NCBI RefSeq assembly: GCF_030035675.1
Contig: NC_084487.1
Span: 90,220,486 to 90,284,485, forward strand
Source of the DNA: Rhineura floridana
Lineage: Eukaryota; Chordata; Lepidosauria; Squamata; Rhineuridae
DNA: 64,000 nt
Reading direction: 5' to 3'
The position numbers were made by a program, and so were the translations under genes. Below, piece after piece: positions 49,959-60,232 of this stretch; positions within the stretch are counted from its first letter, which is position 1, and each line of letters starts with the position of its first letter. A model generated the notes under the pieces. The model had not been told where the DNA came from. It did not search any database and saw nothing but the letters and a program-made list of their open reading frames with translations.

Positions 49959-50507
49959 CTTGGAAAGCAAAGCAAAACAAAAGTCCATTGAATTGATCTG
50001 AGATGTGCATTAAAAAAAAAGTCTGCACACTGCAGCCTGGGAAAATGAAATTTCTGCCTTGTTGATGAATGTGGAAACATCCATGAAGCAGGGAAGGTTA
50101 ATTAAACCGCTCGCTCATAGAAGTAATATTCATCCCAGATATATTTTGAGTAGAACCCACACTCTCAATTATAAATTTTTACTTTTCTAAACTGTGAGCT
50201 CATGTATGCAACATAAAGTGATGGTAACAACTAGAAATCAAACTTTGCAGACAAACCTTACATATCACCAAACATAAATCCAAACAGCATTTTTTAAACG
50301 GGCATTTCACACATTCAGTAGTGAGCCACTAACTGCTGAAACAACAAATGAAGTGCATGTATAAAGTGTTCTCCAAAGCTCTAATCCTTTAGAGAGCTAA
50401 ACCTAAACTGGACATTAGCCTCATTTAATTAATCTTTGCCTTTCGCCATTTGCCCAATGGAATATAGAACACACCACAGAATTTTTGGAAATTACCAAAC
50501 TGATTCC

Positions 50508-50595
50508 TTCACAGGAAGGAATGTCTGCCTATTTTAGTTTGCAGAATAGAAATCCTCAAGTCAAACTAAAATAGGCAGACATTCCTTCCTGTGAA
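50508..50595. repeat. perfect 34-bp-arm palindrome with 20-nt loop
   Basis: The arms 50508-50541 and 50562-50595 are exact reverse complements over 34 bases; the left arm begins TTCACAGGAAGGAATGTC. The loop is 20 bases. It lies in a CTTNBP2 intron. The adjoining sequence shows no transposon ends or target duplication. Confidence 0.95.
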
Positions 50596-51124
50596 CTATT
50601 CAGAAGGAAAATTGTAAGCTTTTTGCCCTTTATTAAGCCAGTCTTCCAGAATATTCCTGGAGACCAGGCCTGTGTCCAGTATCATTTACATGAATGCACA
50701 TTGCTTTCAACCACTTCTAAATGTTTAGCAAGACTTATCAATGCTCTGAGAATTGGCAGCAAGAGCCTGCATTTCTTCAAGTTTGCTTGGGCTTTCCAAC
50801 CTTTGGGGCATTTTGGCAGCTTATGAAATGGCGGTATGGTGTTTGCAAGTTACACATGGGCTGATATTTTGGCTATAGCATCAGCCACAGCAGTATAAGG
50901 TGACCATTACTTTCTCCACACTGTCTCATTTTCTATGTAGTTGTGGAGGGACAGTGTTGCTAGCGGTATGTTGAGAACTGGCCAACAAGCAAGCAATTAT
51001 CTGAAACCTGCCAGAAAAGAGTCTGAAAGTAAGCCATATCAGAATGAGCTAGGTTACTACACAATTCAGTTGTTTAATTTTATCCTTGCCTAAATTCTCC
51101 AGTCCCCCTCCAAAAGTAACTTAC

Positions 51125-51185
51125 TTTTTTGTTAGAGAAGCCATTTTGTTGCCATTTTCCTGCATTATGTTCTTTGACTTGATAC
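51125..51185 (-). CDS. CTTNBP2: CTTNBP2 small coding exon (61 bp)
   Basis: A 61-bp exon lies between CTTGTGTAG and GTAAGT. It completes a Gly codon, encodes IKSKNIMQENGNKMASLTK, and leaves two bases that complete a Lys codon in the next exon. Human CTTNBP2 has a peptide of similar length here starting (M/I)KNKTISQLN and ending SLSKQK. Its phase is what the two neighbouring exons require (1 in, 2 out), which is strong support because the sequence itself is divergent. Confidence 0.85.
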
Positions 51186-51507
51186 CTACACAAGATGAAG
51201 CACGAGAAGCATTGACACACACATACAGTCAGTGGGAACAATCCATGAAGCACCCCTGATGCCCATCCTCTATTCATTTTAACAGGGTTCTGCAAATTTC
51301 CCTTGAAAGTGAAGGGAAGGCGCACTCCAGCAGTGGTTAGTGGGTTGTGCACACTGTTGGTAAAAGGCTCCCAAATGAACGGGCCTTGACTACGTTTTTG
51401 AATGGTTAAAGGACTGGACATCTGCATTAAGCCAAGTTTCCTGGCTCTCTCTGAAGCTGCTACAAGGTCAGCTATCACCAATGTCTTCCATCTCCTTTAG
51501 CTGTTAC

Positions 51508-51693
51508 CTTCTACAGTTTCCTCTTTCCTACTCCAGGACTGGGCTGACAACTGGCCAGATTTCTTACGAGGACTTGTGCTCACTTTTCTCCAAGCAATGC
51601 TTTCCCCTCTTTTCTTGGGGCAATTCTTGTAGTTTGACACCATGGAGAGTGGGAAGTTTCCTCCTTTAAAATCGGCAACGTACGGATCCAGCT
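51508..51693 (-). CDS. CTTNBP2: CTTNBP2 coding exon (186 bp)
   Basis: The exon starts after TTGTTTCAG and ends before GTAACA. It completes a Glu codon and encodes [20 protein letters not shown], a [20 protein letters not shown] segment and RKEETVE. Human CTTNBP2 has ADFKGGSFPLS and WRK-(V)-TSPRKKSGR in the same order. It is phase 1 at both ends. The basic TSPRKKSG block is the conserved core of this exon. Confidence 0.95.
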
Positions 51694-52725
51694 CTGAAAC
51701 AATGAGAACAAAATGAGCTGTGCTGATAATATTATCAGCCTTGAAATATTATAATGTGATGCCAAAGTATCTGCCTTTGTCTAAAAGAGCATCACCCAAA
51801 CTTAACCCCCCCCCAATACTACAGTTTTATTCAGAGCTGGGAGCTTTACCACGAGCCCTGTGATTAATGAAAAAATGAAATATGAGAGGTTTTTGAGACT
51901 ATGGACTGGACAGTAAACGCTAGAGCTGTTCTGACTATGGGCTGCCTGATTGCTCCAGCAAAAATAAATCATGCACTCCAATGTTAAAATGAACTACATT
52001 TGGTTTCACAAAGAAACACTCAAACAGGTGGGGATAACACAAGAAGCACCAGAGACAGAAACAGTGTGTGTGTGTCTGTGTGTAAGAGAAAGGAGAGAGA
52101 GGAAAAGAGACAGAGAGAGGATGAAGAAAAAAATAAGAGATTCAGACCCAAAGGACAACTTGCCTCCTGCTAGTCAAAGAGAAGAATGATGCAGTGTCTG
52201 GACCACTGGATGGTGACAAGTAGGGAGAGCTATGAGCTGTACATCCAGACACTTGACTAAAACAAATCCAGGAAAAATAAATGACTTATCTGCATCTGCG
52301 AACGCTTTAAGCTTCTTCCAAAATAAAAACATCTAAGGGGTCAATTCTATGGAAAAGATCCTTGCGACTACCCACACCTATAGTTGTAGGTCTTTTAACA
52401 TTGCTCTAGTCCCAACAGATAAACCCATGGAAAAGTGTTTCCCTCAGTCTGGTGACCTTCATATTCTTGTGGTCAGGAATAAACTTTCCTTATCAGACAG
52501 GGAAGCAACCCAGGGCTTTTTGTGGGTGTTTATTTTTGACTTCCAGGGATGTGTGGCTTGTTCAAGCTGGATTCTGATTGCTCTAACACAAAATCATGTC
52601 TGAGATAGGGTAACATGCAAGTGCTTTAATGTGTTCCAGGATGGCTGGATTATAGCCTTCAGTTTCAGGGTTACACCTTCCCAGGATTTCTGATTCTAGC
52701 AACCAACCCACTTACGATGTCTCAC

Positions 52726-52931
52726 CTGTTCTGGGAAGAGGGCACCCATGTAGAACGGCTTTATTTAACAGGATGCTGAGTGCAGCTTTTACCACAGCCT
52801 GTTGCCCTTGGCTCGGACTTTTCTTGACTGCCATCTGTCCCAGTGCAGACGGTCTTTTCAGAGAAGCTCTGGAGAGAATTGCTTCTTGAACTCGGGGAGC
52901 AATCATAACATTCCATAACTTGGACATCCAC
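52726..52931 (-). CDS. CTTNBP2: CTTNBP2 coding exon (206 bp)
   Basis: The exon begins with one base that completes a Lys codon and reads [32 protein letters not shown], then [19 protein letters not shown] and HGCPLPRT. The last two blocks are essentially identical to human CTTNBP2. The acceptor is TGTGCTCAAAG and the donor is GTGAGA. It follows the exon at 60054 across a 7.1-kb intron that carries the full-length CR1. This is the strongest sequence anchor for the gene in the window. Confidence 0.97.
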
Positions 52932-53213
52932 CTTTGAGCACACAGGGAAAATAAATAACTCAAATACACGGTTATGGTTACCAGATGCACTAGACACTTT
53001 GAAGGATATGTCAAAGCTGTTGGAAGATGTATCCAAGCTGTTGGAAATGTTTGTACACAAAGACTGTGAAGCTCTGAAGACTACAATGTGTCAAACACCA
53101 GGGTAAAGAGGTGTGTCTTCAGCATTCACATAAAACTATATAGCAAAGTTGCCAGACACACGTCAATGACGAGAGAGTTCCACAACTTAGGGGTTGCCAC
53201 AGAGAATGGGCCA

Positions 53214-53290
53214 CCACCAGCCGGTGATGATTGAACACAGGATCTTCTGCATGAAAAGCATGTGCTCTGCCACTAAGTTATTGTCTCATG
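53214..53290 (-). repeat. tRNA-derived SINE fragment, third family
   Basis: The plus strand ends CTCTGCCACTAAGTTATTGTC, the complement of the tRNA-like head; the rest is decayed. Confidence 0.5.
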
Positions 53291-53576
53291 TCACAAGAGA
53301 GAATTTCTCGTTCTCAAGAGAGAAATGAGAACAGTTTCTCATGAAAGGGTGAAAAAAACTGCATCTGCTGAAATTCTCTCTTCTACACAACTCTTAAAAG
53401 TACAAGAGTCCTGTACTCCTTTGTGTGCCCTACAAGTGTGGATTCCTAAAATGGTACTTCAGTATGGATTTAAACAAAAAACAAACAGAGGCAAACTGTC
53501 ACAACTAACCATTCTGCAAGGGAACCCCTTTTGACTACGCTTCAAACACAGCGGCATAGCTAGGTAATCTTAAACA

Positions 53577-53712
53577 GGTGTGGGAAACTTTTCTCCCTCC
53601 AGATGTTACTGACCTACAACTCTCCTCAGCACCAGCAAGCATGAACAATGGCCAGGGATTATGGGTGCTGTAGTTCAGCAATATCTGGAAGGCCAAAGGT
53701 TCCTCACACTTG
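53577..53712. mobile_element. hAT-like palindromic MITE
   Basis: The left side has CAGGTGTGGGAAACTTTTC, CCCTCCAGATGTTACTGACC and TACAACTC. The right side carries the complement (GCTGTAGTTCAGCAATATC, TGGAAGGCC, GGTTCCTCACACTTG). The ends resemble hAT CAGG tips, but no exact 8-bp duplication is visible. The element is about 135 bp, non-coding. Confidence 0.65.
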
Positions 53713-54282
53713 TTTTAGGTCCTGGATTTAATGACCTTATGGAAGCCCTTGTGTGTATTACCGCAGTTGTGAAGCACACAATTAACATGTCTCTTCCCCC
53801 AACTACCATTCCATGCTTTCTATATTACTGATACAGGAGATTTTTTTTAAAAAAAAACAACAGTTTGCCAACAATGACAAAAAGGAAATACTCCAACAAT
53901 GTGCAATTGCACATGCCTAAAAACTCACTTAAATCATAGCACTATCCTGATTGTACGAATGAAATGAAGTTGAAACAAAGCACGTTTACTTGAAAATAAT
54001 CAGCGTTATATGTTGTAGAAAAGGGTAATATAGTTATAAAGTAAAAATAATAAACCTGTAACCATGTACATAAGAACATAAGAACATAAGAAGAGCCTGC
54101 TGGATCAGGCCAGTGGCCCATCTAGTCCAGCATCCTGTTCTCACAGTGGCCAACCAGGTGCCTGGGGGAAGCCCGCAAGCAGGACCCGAGTGCAAGAACA
54201 CTCTCCCCTCCTGAGGCTTCCGGCAACTGGTTTTCAGAAGCATGCTGCCTCTGACTAGGGTGGCAGAGCACAGCCATCATGG

Positions 54283-57174
54283 CTAGTAGCCATTGATAGC
54301 CCTGTCCTCCATGAATTTGTCTAATCTTCTTTTAAAGCCGTCCAAGCTGGTGGCCATTACTGCATCTTGTGGGAGCAAATTCCATAGTTTAACTATGCTC
54401 TGAGTAAAGAAGTACTTCCTTCTGTCTGTCCTGAATCTTCCAACATTCAGCTTCTTGGAATGTCCACGAGTTCTAGTATTATGAGAGAGGGAGAAGAACT
54501 TTTCTCTATCCACTTTCTCAATGCCATGCATAATTTTATACACTTCTATCATGTCTCCTCTGACCCGCCTTTTCTCTAAACTAAAAAGCCCCAAATGCTG
54601 CAACCTTTCCTCGTAAGGGAGTCGCTCCATCCCCTTGATCATTCTGGTTGCCCTCTTCTGAACCTTTTCCAACTCTATAATATCCTTTTTGAGATGAGGC
54701 CACCAGAACTGTACACAGTATTCCAAATGCGGCCGCACCATAGATTTATACAACGGCATTATGATATCGGCTGTTTTATTTTCAATACCTTTCCTAATTA
54801 TCGCTAGCATGGAATTTGCCTTTTTCACAGCTGCCGCACACTGGGTCGACATTTTCATCGTGCTGTCCACTACAACCCTGAGGTCTCTCTCCTGGTCGGT
54901 CACCGCCAGTTCAGACCCCATGAGCGTATATGTGAAATTCAGATTTTTTGCTCCAATATGCATAATTTTACACTTGTTTATATTGAATTGCATTTGCCAT
55001 TTTTCTGCCCATTCACTCAGTTTGGAGAGGTCTTTTTGGAGCTCTTCGCAATCCCTTTTTGTTTTAACAACCCTGAACAATTTAGTGTCATCAGCAAACT
55101 TGGCCACTTCACTGCTCACTCCTAATTCTAGGTCATTAATGAACAAGTTGAAAAGTATAGGTCCCAATACCGATCCTTGAGGGACTCCACTTTCTACAGC
55201 CCTCCATTGGGAGAACTGTCCGTTTATTCCTACTCTCTGCTTTCTGCTTCTTAACCAATTTCTTATCCACAAGAGGACCTCTCCTCTTATTCCATGACTG
55301 CTAAGCTTCCTCAGAAGCCTTTGGTGAGGTACCTTGTCAAACGCTTTTTGAAAGTCTAAGTACACTATGTCCACTGGATCACCTCTATCTATATGCTTGT
55401 TGACACTCTCAAAGAATTCTAATAGGTTACTGAGACAGGACTTTCCCTTGCAGAAGCCATGCTGGCTCTGCTTCAGCAAGGCTTGTTCTTCTATGTGCTT
55501 AGTTAATCTAGCTTTAATAATACTTTCTACCAGTTTTCCAGGGACAGAAGTTAAGCTAACTGGCCTGTAATTTCCGGGATCCCCTCTGGATCCCTTTTTG
55601 AAGATTGGCGTTACATTTGCCACTTTCCAGTCCTCAGGCACGGAGGAGGACCCAAGGGACAAGTTACATATTTTCGTTAGCAGATCAGCAATTTCACCTT
55701 TGAGTTCTTTGAGAACTCTCGGGTGGATGCCATCCGGGCCCGGTGATTTGTCAGTTTTTATATTGTCCATTAAGCTTAGAACTTCCTCTCTCGTTACCAC
55801 TATTTGTCTCAGTTCCTCAGAATCCCTTCCTGCAAATGTTAGTTCAGGTTCAGGGATCTGCCCTATATCTTCCACTGTGAAGACAGATGCAAAGAATTCA
55901 TTTAGCTTCTCTGCAATCTCCTTATCGTTCTTTAGTACACCTTTGACTCCCTTATCATCCAAGGGTCCAACTGTCTCCCCAGATGGTCTCCTGCTTTGAA
56001 TGTATTTATAGAATTTTTTGTTGTTGGTTTTTATGTTCTTAGCAATGTGCTCCTCAAATTCTTTTTTAGCATCCCTTATTGTCTTCTTGCATTTCTTTTG
56101 CCAGAGTTTGTGTTCTTTTTTATTTTCTTCATTTGGACAAGACTTCCATTTTTTGAAGGAAGACTTTTTGCCTCTAAGAGCTTCCTTGACTTTGCTCGTT
56201 AACCATGCTGGCATCTTCTTGACCCTGGCGGTACCTTTTCTGGTCTGCGGTATGCACTCCAGTTGAGCTTCTAATATAGTGTTTTTAAACAACTTCCAAG
56301 CATTTTCGAGTGATGTGACCCTCTGGACTTTGTTTTTCAGCTTTCTTTTCACCAATCCCCTCATTTTTGTGAAGTTTCCTCTTTTGAAGTCAAATGTGAC
56401 CGTGTTGGATTTTCTTGGCAATTGGCCAGGTACATGTATGTTTAATTTAATAGCACTGTGGTCACGGCTCCCAATCGGTTCAACAACACTTACATCTTGC
56501 ACCAGGTCCCGGTCCCCACTGAGGATTAAGTCCAGGGTTGCCGTCCCTCTGGTCGGTTCCATGACCAACTGGTCTAGGGAATAGTCATTTAGAATATCTA
56601 GAAACTTTGCTTCTTTGTCATGACTGGAACACATATGCGGCCAGTCTATGTCCGGGTAGTTGAAGTCACCCATTACTACCACATTTCCTAGTTTGGATGC
56701 TTCCTCAATTCCATATCTCATCTCAAGGTCTCCCTGAGCATTTTGATCAGGGGGACGATAGATCGTTCCCAGTATTAAGTCCCTCCTGGGGCATGCTATC
56801 ACCACCCACAACGATTCTGTGGAGGAGTCTGCCTCTTTTGGGGTTTCGAGCTTGCTGGATTCAATGCCTTCTTTCACGTATAGAGCGACTCCGCCACCAA
56901 TACGTCCTTCCCTGTCCTTTCGATATAGTTTATATCCAGGGATAACCGTATCCCACTGGTTTTCTCCATTCCACCAGGTCTCTGTTATGCTCACTATATC
57001 AATGCTCTCCTCTAAGACTAAGCACTCCAGTTCTCCCATCTTGGTTCGCAGGCTCCTAGCATTAGCGTACAGGCATTTGTAAGCAGTGTCTCTCTTCAAG
57101 TGTCTTTGGCACTTGTGGTTAGGCCTGTGGTAATTTTGCTCTTCTGAATTTATATCCTGTGCCCCTGCTCTCAC
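54283..57174 (-). CDS. CR1 ORF2: endonuclease-reverse transcriptase
   Basis: This is a 963-residue open frame, the size usual for CR1 ORF2. The N-terminal APE-type endonuclease shows SITETWW, GGGVALYVK, MGDFNYPDIDW (about residue 168) and SRDHSAI with its catalytic His near residue 239. The reverse transcriptase follows, with NYRPVSLTS, motif A in YLDFQKAFDKVPH (Asp near 607), GVPQGSVLGPILFNLF and the FADD box at 693-696. It copies its RNA onto a nicked chromosomal target. No stop or frameshift is seen. The start Met is chosen as the first in frame; translation after ORF1 is presumably by reinitiation. Confidence 0.93.
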   Translation of the reverse strand: MRAGAQDINSEEQNYHRPNHKCQRHLKRDTAYKCLYANARSLRTKMGELECLVLEESIDIVSITETWWNGENQWDTVIPGYKLYRKDREGRIGGGVALYVKEGIESSKLETPKEADSSTESLWVVIACPRRDLILGTIYRPPDQNAQGDLEMRYGIEEASKLGNVVVMGDFNYPDIDWPHMCSSHDKEAKFLDILNDYSLDQLVMEPTRGTATLDLILSGDRDLVQDVSVVEPIGSRDHSAIKLNIHVPGQLPRKSNTVTFDFKRGNFTKMRGLVKRKLKNKVQRVTSLENAWKLFKNTILEAQLECIPQTRKGTARVKKMPAWLTSKVKEALRGKKSSFKKWKSCPNEENKKEHKLWQKKCKKTIRDAKKEFEEHIAKNIKTNNKKFYKYIQSRRPSGETVGPLDDKGVKGVLKNDKEIAEKLNEFFASVFTVEDIGQIPEPELTFAGRDSEELRQIVVTREEVLSLMDNIKTDKSPGPDGIHPRVLKELKGEIADLLTKICNLSLGSSSVPEDWKVANVTPIFKKGSRGDPGNYRPVSLTSVPGKLVESIIKARLTKHIEEQALLKQSQHGFCKGKSCLSNLLEFFESVNKHIDRGDPVDIVYLDFQKAFDKVPHQRLLRKLSSHGIRGEVLLWIRNWLRSRKQRVGINGQFSQWRAVESGVPQGSVLGPILFNLFINDLELGVSSEVAKFADDTKLFRVVKTKRDCEELQKDLSKLSEWAEKWQMQFNINKCKIMHIGAKNLNFTYTLMGSELAVTDQERDLRVVVDSTMKMSTQCAAAVKKANSMLAIIRKGIENKTADIIMPLYKSMVRPHLEYCVQFWWPHLKKDIIELEKVQKRATRMIKGMERLPYEERLQHLGLFSLEKRRVRGDMIEVYKIMHGIEKVDREKFFSLSHNTRTRGHSKKLNVGRFRTDRRKYFFTQSIVKLWNLLPQDAVMATSLDGFKRRLDKFMEDRAINGY

Positions 57175-57293
57175 AATGCCTACTTCTAGGCCTACCCCTT
57201 TTAAAATTTCATCATTTCTTTGGTTTTTATCCCAGGGGGGAGGTTTATTCCGAACCGGACCTTTCTCAGCTCCTGTCGGGTTTCCCCCCTCAG

Positions 57294-57998
57294 TCAGTTT
57301 AAAAGCTGCTCTGCCACCTTTTTAATTTTAAGTGCCAGCAGTCTGGTTCCATTCTGGTTCAAGTGGAGCCCGTCCCTTTTGTACAGGCCCGGCTTGTCCC
57401 AAAAAGTTCCCCAGTGCCTAACAAATCCAAACCCTTCCACCCGACACCATCGTCTCATCCACGCATTGAGACTGCGAAGCTGGGCCTGTCTGGCTGGTCC
57501 TGCGCGTGGAACCGGTAGCATTTCAGAGAAAGCCACCTTGGAGGTCCTGGCTTTCAGCATCCTACCTAGCAACCTAAATTTTGCTTCCAGGACCTCATGG
57601 CTGCATTTCCCCATGTTGTTGGTGCCAACGTGCACCACGACCACTGACTCCTTCCCAGCACTGTCTACCAAACTATCTAAACGACGGGCGATATCCGCAA
57701 CCTTCGCACCAGGCAGGCAAAACACCTTGCGGTCTACACGCCCATCACACACCCCACTGTCTATGTTCCTAATGATCGAATCACCCACTACAAGGATCCC
57801 TCCAGCCCCTGGAGATATATCCTCGGCACGAGAGGATAGCTGTTCATCCCCCAAGGAATGGGTCCCTTCTAAGGGATCGTTTCCCTCTTCCTCAGCTGTA
57901 TGCTCTCCTTCCCCGAGACCATCGTTGTCCATGATAGCAGGAGAGCTATCATTGTTGGAGTGGGACACAGCTATAACATCCCTGAAGGCCTCCTCCAC
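57294..57998 (-). CDS. CR1 ORF1: SGNH-esterase-type protein, 5'-truncated
   Basis: Up to 234 residues are open. An acidic N-terminal part is followed by an SGNH/GDSL hydrolase fold: GDSIIRN (Ser near residue 73), VHVGTNN near 120, and DGLHLN near 208 supplying Asp and His. ORF1 esterase domains of this kind are known in CR1 LINEs. A stop lies a few codons before the first sense codons and no ATG is nearby upstream, so the true N-terminus was lost when the copy integrated. It ends 119 bases before ORF2. Confidence 0.88.
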   Translation of the reverse strand: MEEAFRDVIAVSHSNNDSSPAIMDNDGLGEGEHTAEEEGNDPLEGTHSLGDEQLSSRAEDISPGAGGILVVGDSIIRNIDSGVCDGRVDRKVFCLPGAKVADIARRLDSLVDSAGKESVVVVHVGTNNMGKCSHEVLEAKFRLLGRMLKARTSKVAFSEMLPVPRAGPARQAQLRSLNAWMRRWCRVEGFGFVRHWGTFWDKPGLYKRDGLHLNQNGTRLLALKIKKVAEQLLN

Positions 57999-58017
57999 AC
58001 ACCTCTACACATGTACA

Positions 58018-60053
58018 CGCCTGGACAGTTGCTCTTGAATTATGCAATGATTTTTTTTTAAAAAGCAAGACAAAAAAGAGGTGATGCTGCAGTGACCAGA
58101 GGCAGCCCTGGTGGATTCCAGCATGCCCATGCTGCCCTAGGTGCTGATGTATGCCTTGTTTGCCACTGCCCTTGTCATCTGCAGATACCTAGGGGTTCAT
58201 GGTGAGGGGTTCTGTAGTGCGGGGCCCTGGACTTTGGCCCTGAGGTCCAGCCCATCAGCGTTAAATATAAGAATTCATGCCTTGCAGTGATCTCAGGCAA
58301 CACTATATTCTTCAGCTACTTAAATTATTATTTAAGACCTAAACACAACACAATTCCTCATCCCCACCGCAATATCTGCAAACCAGATTCATCATTGTTT
58401 CTGTTTTACAGAGTGAGAAGTAGGGCAAGGATCTGCTGAGAGCCACCCTGAGATTAGTCTGGGAGAGATAGCGTGGCAGTTTTGCTACCCACTTATGCCA
58501 GCTGTCTGGGATTGTCCAGGACGACTGAAGGGCTGCAGGGGTGGAAAACCAGGGGTGTGGGAAGGGCCAAGGAGAGGGGGGATCGCAAGATTGCATGGGA
58601 GGAAAAGGAGCAGCAAAAATAATCAAACAAGGAAGAATCTTGGAATGGCTAGGAGGGAGTGGGGCCGGAAAGGCTGTTCCAACCCTTCCCTGTGATGAGT
58701 TGGGACTCTTGGGTCCAAGAGTAGAGACCAAGGGTGTCTCTGATCCCTGTCTCTGACATTGATAAAGGGGTTGTGGTCTTGTGGAGATCACCACACTCCC
58801 AGCTGCATTCTTGGTTGAGATGAAATGTCAACATTCAGGCTCAGCATGATGAGTACTAAGGTAAGTTAAAAACCAGTGGTGGTCATGGGTAGTGACAAAC
58901 AGCTATGCCAGCCTACTCCTAACCACTACAAGGGATGTTGGGCAGCTCTCTGATCCTGTGAAAATGCTACTACTCCTTTGAGAAGTGTGACCTTTTGAAA
59001 ATGGGATCAGAGCACAGGAAGCAGACATCTAAGCTGAGATCTCAAGCATTCCTTCATGGAAGATTTACAGAAATAACTCTATGAACGGAGAAGGGAGGCT
59101 TGTGAATGCATACAGAATGGCACTCTTGAGACACTTATTGACTGCTACAACTTTTTGAACCTGTAAGATATATCTTCAAATTACCTATATGATACAAGTG
59201 TCACTATGGTTAGCACATAGAATCCCATACACTTTTTCTTGGCAGCAAATCTCTCACAGAAATAGCATTTTGTTGTTTTAGAATGAGGAACTGCCTAAAT
59301 TAACAGAGCAATTCAAACATAGCAATCCTATACATATTTATTCAGAAAATAGTCCTGCACAGTCAGTGGGGTTTATTTCCAGGTAAGCCTAAGAAACTGG
59401 GCTACCAATCCTATACACATTCTTACTGGGGTGTAAGTCCAATTGAAAATAATACAACATTGTGCTGCAAGGCAGCAATCCTAAGCATGCTTACTGTGGA
59501 GTAACTCCTGTTGAATTCTGTGTTATTTACTTCTGAGTAACCATGCATAAGGATTGCACTGGATATTTGCTATTTCTGAGCATTTTTACTTTTTTATAAT
59601 TTGGATAATTTATACCCTGCACTCTGTTGTCTCAAAAGAGATACTCAAAGCAGCTTACATACTTCAGTGAATATAAAACCATCCCCTTGATGCAAACCCC
59701 ATTTGAAAACTGTCCTCAAACTCCCATCACCAACTGATGTGCCAGTTATTGTTTTCACTACTTTCCACTCTGCCAATCTATTTCCAGTTCACTCTGGCCA
59801 AATACAACGTACAAAGCCACTAAAAAAACCCTTCACTCTAAATTTCCTCTTCTAAATGATTTGCTTTAGTAGCTCCCCAACACATCTTCATAATGTACCT
59901 CCCCCAATAAAATACTGGGAGAAAGATTAGACAATTCTGTAAATCTAAATGAGTTATGCTAGAATAGATTGCTGTGATGTACAGGAGATGGAAGCATTTT
60001 AAGGATGTTACTGCTGCACTGTAGAATTAATGATGAATAAACACACAACATAC
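58018..60053 (-). other. CTTNBP2: CTTNBP2 intron, unassigned part
   Basis: Apart from the short palindromic repeats at 59320-59556, I see no named repeat and no exon. The ORFs on both strands near 58340-58830 have no domain. Confidence 0.5.
59320..59556. repeat. cluster of three short palindromic repeats
   Basis: Three decayed copies lie in tandem order (about 59320-59395, 59405-59465, 59470-59556). Each starts with an AGCAATCCTA- or CCAATCCTATACAC-type end, and the last closes with TTACTTCTGAGTAACCATGC. Same family as 6020. Confidence 0.6.
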
Positions 60054-60232
60054 TTCACTGTTGTGTGGCCGTGTCCAGGCACCACTGGACAAGAAAGAAA
60101 ATGCTTTGGTCCAATAAGTGCTTCAGGTGCGCCGAGCCGCGATAAACACGAATTGAGCTGGTGCCAGACTGCAATAATCCACTCTATAATCTTGCACACT
60201 GGATCACATGGAGACGGCATTTTTCCTCTGAA
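60054..60232 (-). CDS. CTTNBP2: CTTNBP2 coding exon (about 179 bp)
   Basis: The exon encodes [48 protein letters not shown] and ends TTV plus two bases of a Lys codon before the donor GTATGT. Human CTTNBP2 has [20 protein letters not shown] and [18 protein letters not shown]. It is followed in phase by 52726-52931. The 5' border is either after TTGCAG (60232) or after GTTCAG (60227); the phase of the upstream exon, outside the window, would decide. It is the first CTTNBP2 exon visible here. Confidence 0.93.

Larger units (their letters stand above)
54071..58009 (-). mobile_element. nearly full-length young CR1 LINE
   Basis: The element runs 5' to 3' on the minus strand from about 58009 to the TTCTTATG-type tail at 54071-54092. 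The octamer CATGTACA flanks it at 54063-54070 and 58010-58017, a likely target-site duplication, which is uncommon for CR1. It contains ORF1 (57294-57998) and ORF2 (54283-57174), both open. The 5' UTR and the start of ORF1 appear to be missing, so it is slightly 5'-truncated. It lies in a CTTNBP2 intron in the same sense as the gene. Confidence 0.95.

Noticed and set aside
54595-57082. Plus-strand ORFs of 67-139 codons
   Set aside because: They are antisense shadows of CR1 ORF2.
57220-58038. 272-codon plus-strand ORF
   Set aside because: Antisense shadow of CR1 ORF1; the minus strand carries the recognisable esterase.
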